Assembly: GCA_038049695.1 (NCBI GenBank) | Contig: CP142457.1 | Location: forward strand, 22,086,501-22,150,500 | Length of the DNA: 64,000 nucleotides | Reading direction: 5' to 3' | From: Cinnamomum chago | Lineage: Eukaryota; Streptophyta; Magnoliopsida; Laurales; Lauraceae | Shown: positions 23,669-37,310 of the stretch, piece after piece | Layout of the letters: each line of letters starts with the position of its first letter | Position numbering within the stretch: the stretch's first letter is position 1 | Notes under the pieces: generated by a model | What the model was told of the DNA's origin: nothing | The model's input: the letters and a program-made list of their open reading frames with translations, nothing else | The model's database searches: none | Translations under genes and position numbers: made by a program

Positions 23669-26600
23669 ATGTTGCCTTTATACACAGAGTCGCAAGAAAC
23701 ACAGTGTGGAGTCAACAATTTCCTAGAGCCGCAAAGATTCTGCTTTAGTACAAAAGTATCGTAAGTCCCGCGCGAAGTTCGGGTTTTCTCCTTTACAACC
23801 AGAGAACTCCCCGAAAGTGTTTACCATACCCAAGGTTCGCCCGAAACCCGTTTTAAACCGAAAAGTAGCTCGAAATATCCTAAAAGGTGCATCTCATCCC
23901 AGAATACCTTCAAATGGATTTCGAGGCGTGAGACAAGAGAAGGACACCCGAAACCCCTTCTATAGTAAAACGTGATCCTGGAATTTTCTAGAGGGAGTCT
24001 TTGGACCAAGAGTCGCATTAAAACACAGTGTAGAGTCAACCATATTCTCGAGCCGCATAGATTGTGTTTTCATACTAAAGGACCGTACGACCCGCACGAA
24101 GTACGGGTTTTCGCCTTTACAAACACTGAACTCCCCGAATGTGTTTTCCTTACCCAAGATTCGCCCGAAACCCGTTTTAAACCGAAAAGTAGCTCGAAAT
24201 ATCTTAAAGAGCGCATCTCAACCAAGAATCCCTTCAAATGGATTTGGAGCCGTAAGGAAAGACAGAGACACCCGAAACCCAATTTAGAGTAAAACACAAT
24301 CCCGGATTTTTCCAAAGGGAGTCTTTGGACCAAGAGTCGCATGAAACACAGTGTTGACTCAACAACTTTCTAGAGCCGCACAGATTATGTTTTCGTTCAA
24401 AAGTACCGTACGACCCTCGCATGAAGTTCCGGTTTTCGCCCTAGCAAACACTGAACTCCCCGAAAGTGATTTCCACACCCAAGATTCACCCAAAACCCGT
24501 AGTAAACCGAAGAGTAGCTCGGAATATCCTAAAAATCGCATCTCATCCCAAAATCCCTTCATATGGATTTAGAGGCGTACGATAAGACGAGGACACCCGA
24601 AACCCTTTTTAGTTTAAAACTTGATCCCGGATATTTCTAGATGTTGCCTTTGTACACAGAGTCGCAAGAAACACAGTGTGGAGTGAATAATTTCCTAGAG
24701 CCGCAAAGATTCTGCTTTTGTACAAAAGTATCGTACGTCCCGCGCGAAGTTCGGGTTTTCTCCTTTACAACCAGAGAACTCCCCGAAAGTGTTTACCATA
24801 CCCAAGGTTCGCCCGAAACCCGTTTTAAACCGAAAAGTATCTCGAAATATCCTAAAAGGTGCATCTCAACCCAGAATACCTTCAAATGGATTTCGAGGCG
24901 TGAGACAAGAGAAGGACACCCGAAACCCCTTCTATAGTAAAACGTGATCCTGGAATTTTCTAGAGGGAGTCTTTAGACCAAGAGTCGCATTAAAACACAG
25001 TGTAGAGTCAGCCATATTCTCGAGCCGCATAGATTGTGTTTTCGTACTAAAGGACCGTACGACCCGCACGAAGTTCGGGTTTTCGCCTTTACAAACACTG
25101 AACTCCCCGAATGTGTTTTCCTTACCCAAGATTCGCCCGAAACCCGTTTTAAACCGAAAAGTAGCTCGAAATATCTTAAAGAGCGCATCTCAACCCAGAA
25201 TCCCTTCAAATGGATTTGGAGCCGTAAGGAAAGACAGAGACACCCGAAACCCCATTTAGAGTAAAATGCAATCCCGGATTTTTCCAAAGGGAATCTTTGG
25301 ACCAAGAGTCGCATGAAACACAGTGTTCACTCAACAACTTTCTAGAGCCGCACAGATTATGTTTTCGTTCAAAAGTACCGTACGACCCTCGCAAGAAGTT
25401 TCGGTTTTCGCCCTAGCGAACACTGAACTCCCCGAAAGTGATTTCCACACCCAAGATTCACCCGAAACCCGTAGTAAACCGAAGAGTAGCTCGGAATATC
25501 GTAAAAATCGCATCTCATCCCAAAATCCCTTCATATGGATTTAGAGGCGTACGATAAGACAAGGACACACGAAACCCTTTTTAGTTTAAAACTTGATCCC
25601 GGATATTTCTAGATGTTGCCTTTGTACACAGAGTCGCAAGAAACACAGTGTGGAGTGAATAATTTCCTAGAGCCGCAAAGATTCTGCTTTAGTACAAAAG
25701 TATCGTACGTCCCGCGCGAAGTTCGGTTTTTCTCCTTTACAACCAGAGAACTCCCCGAAAGTGTTTACCATACCCAAGGTTCGCCCGAAACCCGTTTTAA
25801 ACCGAAAAGTATCTCGAAATATCCTAAAAGGTGCATCTCAACCCAGAATACCTTCAAATGGATTTCGAGGCGTGAGACAAGAGAAGGACACCCGAAACCC
25901 CTTCTATAGTAAAACGTGATCCTGGAATTTTCTAGAGGGAGTCTTTAGACCAAGAGTCGCATTAAAACACAGTGTAGAGTCAGCCATATTCTCGAGCCGC
26001 ATAGATTGTGTTTTCGTACTAAAGGACCGTACGACCCGCACGAAGTTCGGGTTTTCGCCTTTACAAACACTGAACTCCCCGAATGTGTTTTCCTTACCCA
26101 AGATTCGCCCGAAACCCGTTTTAAACCGAAAAGTAGCTCGAAATATCTTAAAGAGCGCATCTCAACCCAGAATCCCTACAAATGGATTTGGAGGCGTAAG
26201 GAAAGACAGAGACACCCGAAACCCCATTTAGAGTACAACGCAATCCCGGATTTTTCCAAAGGGAGTCTTTGGACCAAGAGTCGCATGAAACACAGTGTTG
26301 ACTCAACAACTTTCTAGAGCCGCACAGATTATGTTTTCGTTCAAAAGTACCGTACGACCCTCGCATGAAGTTCCGGTTTTCGCCCTAGCAAACACTGAAC
26401 TCCCCGAAAGTGATTTCCACACTCAAGATTCACCCGAAACCCGTAGTAAACCGAAGAGTAGCTCGGAATATCCTAAAAATCGCATCTCATCCCAAAATCC
26501 CTTAATATGGATTTAGAGGCGTACGATAAGACAAGGACACCCGAAACCCTTTTTATTTTAAAACTTGATCCCGGATATTTCTAGATGTTGCCTTTTTACA

Positions 26601-29501
26601 CAGAGTCGCAAGAAACACAGTGTGGAATCAACAATTTCCTAGAGCCGCAAAGATTCTGCTTTAGTACAAAAGTATCGTACGTCCCGCGTGAAGTTCGGGT
26701 TTTCTCCTTTACAACCAGAGAACTCCCCGAAAGTGTTTACCATACCCAACGTTCGCTAGAAACCCGTTTTAAACCGAAAAGTAGCTCGAAATATCCTAAA
26801 AGTTGCATCTCAACCCAGAATACCTTCAAATGGATTTCGAGGCGTGAGACAAGAGAAGGACACCCGAAACCCCTTCTATAGTAAATCGTGATCCTGGAAT
26901 TTTCTAGAGGGAGTCTTTGGACCAACAGTTGCATTAAAACACAGTGTAGAGTCAACCATATTCTCGAGCCGCATAGATTGTGTTTTCGTACTAAAGGACC
27001 GTACGACCCGCACGAAGTTCGGGTTTTCGCCTTTACAAACACTGAACTCCCCGAATGTGTTTTCCTTACCCAAGATTCGCCCGAAACCCGTTTTAAACCG
27101 AAAAGTAGCTCGAAATATCTTAAAGAGCGCATCTCAACCCAGAATCCCTACAAATGGATTTGGAGCCGTAAGGAAAGACAGAGACACCCGAAACCCCATT
27201 TAGAGTAAAACGCAATCCCGGATTTTTCCAAAGGGAGTCTTTGGACCAAGAGTCGCATGAAACACAGTGTTCACTCAACAACTTTCTAGAGCCGCACAGA
27301 TTATGTTTTCGTTCAAAAGTACCGTACGACCCTCGCATGAAGTTCCGGTTTTCGCCCTAGCAAACACTGAACTCCTCGAAAGTGATTTCCACACCCAAGA
27401 TTCACCCGAAACCCGTAGTAAACCGAAGAGTAGTTCGGAATATCCTAAAAATCGCATCTCATCCCAAAATTCCTTAATATGGATTTAGAGACGTACGATA
27501 AGACAAGGACACCCGAAAACCTTTTTATTTTAAAACTTGATCCCGGATATTTCTAGATGTTGCCTTTGTACACAGAGTCGCAAGAAACACAGTGTGGAGT
27601 TAACAATTTCCTAGAGCCGGAAAGATTCTGCTTTAGTACAGAAGTATCGAACATCCCGCGCGAAGTTCGGGTTTTCTCCTTTACAACCAGAGAACTCCCC
27701 GAAAGTGTTTACTATACCCAAGGTTCGCCCGAAACCCGTTTTAAACCGAAAAGTAGCTCGAAATATCCTAAAAGGTGCATCTCAACACAGAATACCTTCA
27801 AATGGATTTCGAGGCGTGAGACAAGAGAAGGACACCTGAAACCCCTTCTAGAGTAAAACGTGATCCTGGAATTTTCTAGAGGGAGTCTTTGGACCAAGAG
27901 TCGCATTAAAACACAGTGTAGAGTCAACCATATTCTCGAGCCGCATAGATTGTGTTTTCGTACTAAAGGACCGTACGACCCGCACGAAGTTCGGGTTTTC
28001 GCCTTTACAAACACTGAACTCCCCGAATGTGTTTTCCTTACCCAAGATTCGCCCGAAACCCGTTTTAAACCGAAAAGTAGCTCGAAATATCTTAAAGAGC
28101 GCATCTCAACCCAGAATCCCTTCAAATGGATTTGGAGCCGTAAGAAAAGACAGAGACACCCGAAACCCCATTTAGAGTAAAACGCAATCCCGGATTTTTC
28201 CAAAGGGAGTCTTTGGACCAAGAGTCGCATGAAACACAGTGTTGACTCAACAACTTTCTAGAGCCGCACAGATTATGTTTTCGTTCAAAAGTACCGTACG
28301 ACCCTCGCATGAAGTTCCGGTTTTCGCCCTAGCGAACACTGAACTCCCCGAAAGTGATTTCCACACTCAAGATTCACCCGAAACCCATAGTAAACCGAAG
28401 AGTAGCTCGGAATATCCTAAAAATCGCATCTCATCCCAAAATCCCTTAATATGGATTTAGAGGCGTACGATAAGACAAGGACACCCGAAACCCTTTTTAT
28501 TTTAAAACTTGATCCCGGATATTTCTAGATGTTGCCTTTTTACACAGAGTCGCAAGAAACACAGTGTGGAGTCAACAATTTCCTAGAGCCGCAAAGATTC
28601 TGCTTTAGTACAAAAGTATCGTACGTCCCGCGCGAAGTTCGGGTTTTCTCCTTTTACAACCAGAGAACTCCCCGAAAGTGTTTACCATACCCAAGGTTCG
28701 CCCGAAACCCGTTTTAAACCGAAAAGTAGCTCGAAATATCTTAAAAGGTGCATCTCAACCTAGAATACCTTCAAATGGATTTCGAGGCGTGAGACAAGAG
28801 AAGGACACCCGAAACCCCTTATAGAGTGAAACGTGATCCTGGAATTTTCTAGAGGGAGACTTTGGACCAAGAATCGCATTAAAACACAGTGTAGAGTCAA
28901 CCATATTCTCGAGCCGCATAGATTGTGTTTTCGTACTAAAGGACCGTACGACCCGCACGAAGTTCGGGTTTTCGCCTTTACAAACACTGAACTCCCCGAA
29001 TGTGTTTTCCTTACCCAAGATTCGCCCGAAACCCGTTTTAAACCGAAAAGTAGCTCGAAATATCTTAAAGAGCGCATCTCAACCCAGAATCCCTACAAAT
29101 GGATTTGGAGCCGTAAGGAAAGACAGAGACACCCGAAATCCCATTTAGAGTAAAACGCAATCCCGGATTTTTCCAAAGGGAGTCTTTGGACCAAGAGTCG
29201 CATGAAACACAGTGTTGACTCAACAACTTTCTAGAGTCGCACAGATTATATTTTCGTTCAAAAGTACCGTTCGACCCTCGCATGAAGTTCCGGTTTTCGC
29301 CCTAGCAAACACTGAACTCCCCGAAAGTGATTTCCACACTCAAGATTCACCCGAAACCCGTAGTAAACCGAAGAGTAGCTCGGAATATTCTAAAAATCGC
29401 ATCTCATCCCAAAATCCCTTAATATGAATTTAGAGGCGTACGATAAGACAAGGACACCCGAAACCCTCTTTATTTTAAAACTTGATCCCGGATTTTTCTA
29501 G
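23021..29501. repeat. Super-repeat unit, 20 monomers (6481 bp), array II
   Basis: Begins with the same dimer variant as 18484 and holds six trimers before the next dimer at 29502. Relative to the 14-monomer unit it has extra trimers (25613, 26585 and 27557), which suggests unequal exchange or insertion of a block between otherwise matching units. Confidence 0.7.
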
Positions 29502-30149
29502 ATGTTGCCTTTTTATAAAGAGTCGCAGGAAACACAGTGTGGAGTCAACAATTTCCTAGAGCCGAAAAGATTATGCTTTAGTACAAAAGTATCGTACGTC
29601 CCGCGCGAAGTTCGGGTTTTCTCCTTTACGACCAGAGAACTCCCCGAAAGTGTTTACCGTACCCAACGTTCGCCCGAAACCCGTTTTAAACCGAAAATTA
29701 GCTCGAAATATCTTAAAGAGCTCATCTCAACCCAGAATCCCTTCAAATGGATTTGGAGCCGTAAGGAAAGACAGAGACACCCGAAACCCCATTTAGAGTA
29801 AAACGCAATCCCGGAGTTTTCCAAAGGGAGTCTTTGGACCAAGAGTCGCATGAAACACAGTGTTGAGTAAACAACTTTCTAGAGCCGCACAGATTATGTT
29901 TTCGTTCAAAAGTACCGTAATACCCTCGCACGAAGTTCCGGTTTTCGCCCTAGCAAACACAGAACTCCCCGAAAGTGATTTCCACACTCAAGATTCACCC
30001 GAAACCCGTAGTAAACCGAAGAGTAGCTCGGAATATCCTAAAAATCGCATCTCTTCCCAAAATTCCTTAATATGGATTTAGAGGCGGACGATAAGACAAG
30101 GACACCCGAAACCCTTTTTAGTTTAAAACTTGATCCCGGATATTTCTAG
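29502..30149. repeat. 648-bp dimer with A/B hybrid monomer (third copy)
   Basis: Third copy of the A/B recombinant dimer, with slight differences such as TTTTTATAAAGAGTCG at its start and AAAATTAGCTCG in place of AAAAGTACCTCG. Confidence 0.85.
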
Positions 30150-33100
30150 ATGTTGCCTTTATACACAGAGTCGCAAGAAACACAGTGTGGAGTCAACAAT
30201 TTCCTAGAGCCGCAAAGATTCTGCTTTAGTACAAAAGTATCGTACGTCCCGCGCGAAGTTCGGGTTTTCTCCTTTACAACCAGAGAACTCCCCGAAAGTG
30301 TTTACCATACCCAAGGTTCGCCCGAAACCCGTTTTAAACCGAAAAGTAGCTCGAAATATCCTAAAAGGTGCATCTCAACCCAGAATACCTTCAAATGGAT
30401 TTCGAGGCGTGAGACAAGAGAAGGACACCCGAAACCCCTTCTATAGTAAAACGTGATCCTGGAATTTTCTAGAGGGAGTCTTTGGACCAAGAGTCGCATT
30501 AAAACACAGTGTAGAGTCAACCATATTCTCGAGCCGCATAGATTGTGTTTTCATACTAAAGGACCGTACGACCCGCACGAAGTACGGGTTTTCGCCTTTA
30601 CAAACACTGAACTCCCCGAATGTGTTTTCCTTACCCAAGATTCGCCCGAAACCCGTTTTAAACCGAAAAGTAGCTCGAAATATCTTAAAGAGCGCATCTC
30701 AACCCAGAATCCCTTCAAATGGATTTGGAGCCGTAAGGAAAGACAGAGACACCCGAAACCCAATTTAGAGTAAAACGCAATCCCGGATTTTTCCAAAGGG
30801 AGTCTTTGGACCAAGAGTCGCATGAAACACAGTGTTGACTCAACAACTTTCTAGAGCCGCACAGATTATGTTTTCGTTCAAAAGTACTGTACGACCCTCG
30901 CATGAAGTTCCGGTTTTCGCCCTAGCAAACACTGAACTCCCCGAAAGTGATTTCCACACCCAAGATTCACCCAAAACCCGTAGTAAACCGAAGAGTAGCT
31001 CGGAATATCCTAAAAATCGCATCTCATCCCAAAATCCCTTCATATGGATTTAGAGGCGTACGATAAGACAAGGACACCCGAAACCCTTTTTAGTTTAAAA
31101 CTTGATCCCGGATATTTCTAGATGTTGCCTTTGTACACAGAGTCACAAGAAACACAGTGTGGAGTTAACAATTTCCTAGAGCCGCAACGATTCTGCTTTA
31201 GTACAAAAGTATCGTACGTCCCGCGCGAAGTTCGGGTTTTCTCCTTTACAACCAGAGAACTCCCCGAAAGTGTTTACCATACCCAAGGTACGCCCGAAAC
31301 CCGTTTTAAACCGAAAAGTAGCTCGAAATATCCTAAAAGGTGCATCTCAACCCAGAATACCTTCAAATGGATTTCGAGGCGTGAGACAAGAGAAGGACAC
31401 CCGAAACCCCTTCTATAGTAAAACGTGATCCTGGAATTTTCTAGAGGGAGTCTTTGGACCAAGAGTCGCATTAAAACACAGTGTAGAGTCAACCATATTC
31501 TCGAGCCGCATAGATTGTGTCTTCATACTAAAGGACCGTACGACCCGCACGAAGTACGGGTTTTCGCCTTTACAAACACTGAACTCCCCGAATGTGTTTT
31601 CCTTACCCAAGATTCGCCCGAAACCCGTTTTAAACCGAAAAGTAGCTCGAAATATCTTAAAGAGCGCATCTCAACCCAGAATCCCTTCAAATGGATTTGG
31701 AGCCGTAAGGAAAGACAGAGACACCCGAAACCCCATTTAGAGTAAAACGCAATCCCGGATTTTTCCAAAGGGAGTCTTTGGACCAAGAGTCGCATGAAAC
31801 ACAGTGTTGACTCAACAACTTTCTAGAGCCGCACAGATTATGTTTTCGTTCAAAAGTACCGTACGACCCTCGCATGAAGTTCCGGTTTTCGCCCTAGCAA
31901 ACACTGAACTCCCCGAAAGTGATTTCCACACCCAAGATTCACCCAAAACCCGTAGTAAACCGAAGAGTAGCTCGGAATATCCTAAAAATCGCATCTCATC
32001 CCAAAATCCCTTCATATGGATTTAGAGGCGTACGATAAGACAAGGACACCCGAAACCCTTTTTAGTTTAAAACTTGATCCCGGATATTTCTAGATGTTGC
32101 CTTTGTACACAGAGTCGCAAGAAACACAGTGTGGAGTGAATAATTTCCTAGAGCCGCAAAGATTCTGCTTTAGTACAAAAGTATCGTACGTCCCGCGCGA
32201 AGTTCGGTTTTTCTCCTTTACAACCAGAGAACTCCCCGAAAGTGTTTACCATACCCAAGGTTCGCCCGAAACCCGTTTTAAACCGAAAAGTATCTCGAAA
32301 TATCCTAAAAGGTGCATCTCAACCCAGAATACCTTCAAATGGATTTCGAGGCGTGAGACAAGAGAAGGACACCCGAAACCCCTTCTATAGTAAAACGTGA
32401 TCCTGGAATTTTCTAGAGGGAGTCTTTAGACCAAGAGTCGCATTAAAACACAGTGTAGAGTCAGCCATATTCTCGAGCCGCATAGATTGTGTTTTCGTAC
32501 TAAAGGACCGTACGACCCGCACGAAGTTCGGGTTTTCGCCTTTACAAACACTGAACTCCCCGAATGTGTTTTCCTTACCCAAGATTCGCCCGAAACCCGT
32601 TTTAAACCGAAAAGTAGCTCGAAATATCTTAAAGAGCGCATCTCAACCCAGAATCCCTACAAATGGATTTGGAGCCGTAAGGAAAGACAGAGACACCCGA
32701 AACCCCATTTAGAGTAAAACACAATCCCGGATTTTTCCAAAGGGAGTCTTTGGACCAAGAGTCGCATGAAACACAGTGTTGACTCAACAACTTTCTAGAG
32801 CCGCACAGATTATGTTTTCGTTCAAAAGTACCGTACGACCCTCGCATGAAGTTCCGGTTTTCGCCCTAGCAAACACTGAACTCCTCGAAAGTGATTTCCA
32901 CACCCAAGATTCACCCGAAACCCGTAGTAAACCGAAGAGTAGCTCGGAATATCCTAAAAATCGCATCTCATCCCAAAATCCCAAAATATGGATTTAGAGA
33001 CGTACGATAAGGCAAGGACACCCGAAAACCTTTTTATTTTAAAACTTGATCCCGGATATTTCTAGATGTTGCCTTTGTACACAGAGTCGCAAGAAACACA

Positions 33101-35165
33101 GTGTGGAGTTAACAATTTCCTAGAGCCGCAAAGATTCTGCTTTAGTACAAAAGTATCGTACGTCCCGCGCGAAGTTCGGGTTTTCTCCTTTACAACCAGA
33201 GAACTCCCCGAAAGTGTTTACTATACCCAAGGTTCGCCCGAAACCCGTTTTAAACCGAAAAGTAGCTCGAAATATCCTAAAAGGTGCATCTCAACCCAGA
33301 ATACCTTCAAATGGATTTCGAGGCGTGAGACAAGAGAAGGACACCCGAAACCCCTTCTATAGTAAAACGTGATCCTGGAATTTTCTAGAGGGAGTCTTTG
33401 GACCAAGAGTCGCATTAAAACACAGTGTAGAGTCAGCCATATTCTCGAGCCGTATAGATTGTGTTTTCGTACTAAAGGACCGTACGACCCGCACGAAGTA
33501 CGGGGTTTCGCCTTTACAAACACTGAACTCGCCGAATGTGTTTTCCTTACCCAAGATTCGCCCGAAACCCGTTTTAAACCGAAAAGTAGCTCGAAATATC
33601 TTAAATAGCGCATCTCAACCCAGAATCCCTTCAAATGGATTTGGAGCCGTAAGGAAAGACAGAGACACCCGAAACCCAATTTAGAGTAAAACGAAATCCC
33701 GGATTTTTCCAAAGGGAGTCTTCGGACCAAGAGTCGCATGAAACACAGTGTTCACTCAACAACTTTCTAGAGCCGCACAGATTATGTTTTCGTTCAAAAG
33801 TACCGTACGACCCTCGCATGAAGTTCCGGTTTTCGCCCTAGCAAACACTGAACTCCTCGAAAGTGATTTCCACACCCAAGATTCACCCGAAACCCGTAGT
33901 AAACCGAAGAGTAGCTCGGAATATCCTAAAAATCGCATCTCATCCCAAAATCCCAAAATATGGATTTAGAGACGTACGATAAGACAAGGACACCCGAAAA
34001 CCTTTTTATTTTAAAACTTGATCCCGGATATTTCTAGATGTTGCCTTTGTACACAGAGTCGCAAGAAACACAGTGTGGAGTTAACAATTTCCTAGAGCCG
34101 CAAAGATTCTGCTTTAGTACAGAAGTATCGTACGTCCCGCGCGAAGTTCGGGTTTTCTCCTTTACAACCAGAGAACTCCCCGAAAGTGTTTACTATACCC
34201 AAGGTTCGCCCGAAACCCGTTTTAAACCGAAAAGTAGCTCGAAATATCCTAAAAGGTGCATCTCAACCCAGAATACCTTCAAATGGATTTCGAGGCGTGA
34301 GACAAGAGAAGGACACCCGAAACCCCTTCTATAGTAAAACGTGATCCTGGAATTTTCTAGAGGGAGTCTTTGGACCAAGAGTCGCATTAAAACACAGTGT
34401 AGAGTCAGCCATATTCTCGAGCCGCATAGATTGTGTTTTCATACTAAAGGACCGTACGACCCGCACGAAGTACGGGTTTTCGCCTTTACAAACACTGAAC
34501 TCCCCGAATGTGTTTTCCTTACCCAAGATTCGCCCGAAACCCGTTTTAAACCGAAAAGTAGCTCGAAATATCTTAAAGAGCGCATCTCAACCCAGAATCC
34601 CTTCAAATGGATTTGGAGCCGTAAGGAAAGACAGAGACACCCGAAACCCCATTTAGAGTAAAACGCAATCCCGGATTTTTCCAAAGGGAGTCTTTGGACC
34701 AAGAGTCACATGAAACACAGTGTTGACTCAACAACTTTCTAGAGCCGCACAGATTATGTTTTCGTTCAAAAGTACCGTACGACCCTCGCATGAAGTTCCG
34801 GTTTTCGCCCTAGCAAACACTGAACTCCCCGAAAGTGATTTCCACACCCAAGATTCACCCGAAACCCGTAGTAAACCGAAGAGTAGCTCGGAATATCCTG
34901 AAAATCGCATCTCATCCCAAAATCCCTTCATATGGATTTAGAGGCGTACGATAAGACAAGGACACCCGAAACCCTTTTTAGTTTAAAACTTGATCCCGGA
35001 TATTTCTAGATGTTGCCTTTGTACACAGAGTCGCAAGAAACACAGTGTGGAGTGAATAATTTCCTAGAGCCGCAAAGATTCTGCTTTAGTACAAAAGTAT
35101 CGTACGTCCCGCGCGAAGTTCGGTTTTTCTCCTTTACAACCAGAGAACTCCCCGAAAGTGTTTAC

Positions 35166-37133
35166 GTGTATGCCCTAAAGCCCACTGACTGCACTTTCAT
35201 CTCTGTAACTGGATATTTATTGGTTATTTAATGGAATGACATCTTTCTCTAATTACTTGTGTATATGTATGGTTGTATAAGGCCCATTGTTTTCAAGTAA
35301 ATGACTTAGGTGTGCAGTGGCTGCACACAGAAAGGTCTGAGTCATGGATATTGGAAACAACTAATTTGTTCATAACTGAGAGGTGGAGTTGGGCACTTCA
35401 TCTTGGTATAAGTTATAATGAGAAACTCTCCTATGTTTAGGGTGACTTACCTTAGTCACGGGAGGTCTTTCCCGGATTTATCTCATTAGTGCATGTGTCA
35501 TGCATTGAACAGGACCACTTGTAGGTGTGATCTCTAAAATAGTACTATCACAGAGAGAGATCAAATCACCTCTTGCTACTGAGTGACCAGTGCTCTTAAT
35601 CTTGAGCATTTGTGGGTGAACTGACGAAGTCAAGTTCTTGTACTTTAATTCACTATGGGTGAGATCCTGTTCATGGGTCAACAGCTCTGTGTTTTGGGTA
35701 CTCGGGCTTGATTAGTTGGGACGTGCAAATGCAATATGGAATCTATGCCATCGGGAGATGGAATGATCGTCCCCTTAGAATTATCCGATTAATCATCAGA
35801 ATCTAAGATCTTAGTATATGGATGTTCCATATGGATATTGAACTTGTGGGTCGCTCCCTGGATCAAGAGAATGATATCCGGATGATGATTAGGTCAAGGA
35901 TATGAAGTTCTAAGGTTAAGACGTAATCGAGAAGGTAGATAGTACATCGGTTAACCTACTTGATTATGGATGTTACATAGAGGGGCATTGTGGTCATTGT
36001 ACTTGGTAGGTCAAAGACAATCGTCAATTTATGATGAGCTTAATTGAATTTAATATTTGTCCCTGGAGTGCAACCATAACTCTTTAGTGGAATGAGTTAG
36101 GGTTAAAATGATCTTAATGTTGCTATGGGGTTAGCATGGACATTTTGGTCATTTTGGGAGCCAAGGGCAAATATGTCTTTTGGTCCCTCTTCTAGCCACT
36201 TTCCTATTTTGGCATGGTTTCCTAATTAGATGAAATGTGATTGAATTAATTTGTGGAAGAATAATTTTGAGTTTAAATTCTAATAGGCTCCTATGGGCAT
36301 ACATGAATTTAACTCTAGCTAAATTATTGACATGTGGGCCATGGGGTGTTTAGCTACTTTGTGGGCCAGCCATAAGTGGGGTCACATGAGTGAGGTTTCC
36401 AAGTTTGATTAGGCATCTTTACTTGGAAGGCAAGACTCCTCTTTGGGTAAGAATTCCTATCTTTAAGGGTTACTAATTTTAGTATCCTAATTTAGTAAGT
36501 GTTGCACATCTAAGGGGATTAGTTGCTAATTATTATGAAAAGGTTATTCCTATTTGAAATAGGAATGTAATCTCCATATAATTGGTGCACTATCTTGGGC
36601 GTGCAATATAGAGTTGCTAAGAGAGAAGGAAAACCCTTGAGGGGCGTGCATCACCATAGGATTTCCCTTGGCCGTCCAAGAGAAGGTTGCATAGGATTCA
36701 CGCCCAAGCCTTTGAGTTGCTGGTTTTTCTTCTTCCTGGAGAGAGAACATCAGCAGCTTTCTTCTCCACAATTAGTGATTCAGAAATCACTTCTTGGATC
36801 CCATACTTTGATCCCACCATCATTGCCAATCAGATTTGGAAGTGGAATAGGAGAGAAGATCAAAGGAGATAAATCTGCACATTAATTCCTGCACCTGGGT
36901 TGTAGATTGCAGGAGGATTTCAGAACCTTAAAGCTTCTTTTTTCAAAGTTTCAGAGCACACAAATCATCAAGGTAATAGATTACTATCTACTCCTTGATT
37001 TAGGAACATGTTGGTCATGATTTCATGGGTTTACATGCATGATTTAATGGCTGATATCAGACATGGTTTTAAGTTTTTAAAACTCTAATCAGCCATGTTT
37101 ATCTCTTTTAAATCTGATATGCATGCACTTTCA
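35166..37133 (+). repeat. 5' LTR of the Copia element (1968 bp, 5' end truncated)
   Basis: Aligns with the 3' LTR at a constant offset of 7809 and no net indel. About three substitutions were seen by eye: CTAATTACTTG versus CTTATTACTTG near 35258, TGTGGGTGAAC versus TGTGGATGAAC near 35613, and GCATGCACTTT versus GCATGAACTTT near 37125. It ends TTTCA before the primer binding site. Small open frames inside it occur identically in the 3' LTR and are not genes. Confidence 0.92.
36546..36566 (+). promoter_or_regulatory. Inverted repeat next to a TATA-like box in the Copia LTR
   Basis: ATTCCTATTT and AAATAGGAAT flank a single G, giving a perfect 10-bp inverted repeat. CATATAAT follows at about 36575 and could be the TATA box. 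The copy in the 3' LTR is at 44355-44375. Its role as a promoter element is inferred from position only. Confidence 0.4.
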
Positions 37134-37134
37134 A

Positions 37135-37146
37135 TGGTATCAGAGC
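37135..37146 (+). other. Primer binding site of the Copia element
   Basis: TGGTATCAGAGC lies one base after the LTR end and is complementary to initiator tRNA-Met, the usual primer of plant Copia elements. Confidence 0.92.
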
Positions 37147-37310
37147 CTAACCATGTGAGATCATGATCCCATGTTGTGTTTTTTACATTCCTAGAATTAT
37201 TAAGGGCATGGTGGCTGCCTATTAGGAGTGCAGAGTTTTCTTTTATGCTGCTGGAATTGCATGAGTTCTAGTGCAGGAATTTCAAAGTGCAGATTTCTGC
37301 ACATTAGTAG

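Larger units (their letters stand above)
16800..35165. repeat. Satellite array II
   Basis: The same A-B-C satellite, resuming at GAGACAAGAGAAGG near the end of an A monomer. Unit starts, phased on ATGTTGCC, are 17511, 18484, 19132, 20103, 21075, 22048, 23021, 23669, 24641, 25613, 26585, 27557, 28529, 29502, 30150, 31122, 32094, 33066, 34038 and 35010. Most steps are 971-973 bp. Three are 648 bp (18484, 23021, 29502), where one monomer equivalent is missing. The array ends at 35165 within an A monomer split by the Copia element. Confidence 0.97.

Noticed and set aside
36595-36885. 96-codon open frame in the Copia LTR (copy at 44404-44694)
   Set aside because: Present identically in both LTRs, overlapping antisense frames, no domain; ordinary LTR sequence.
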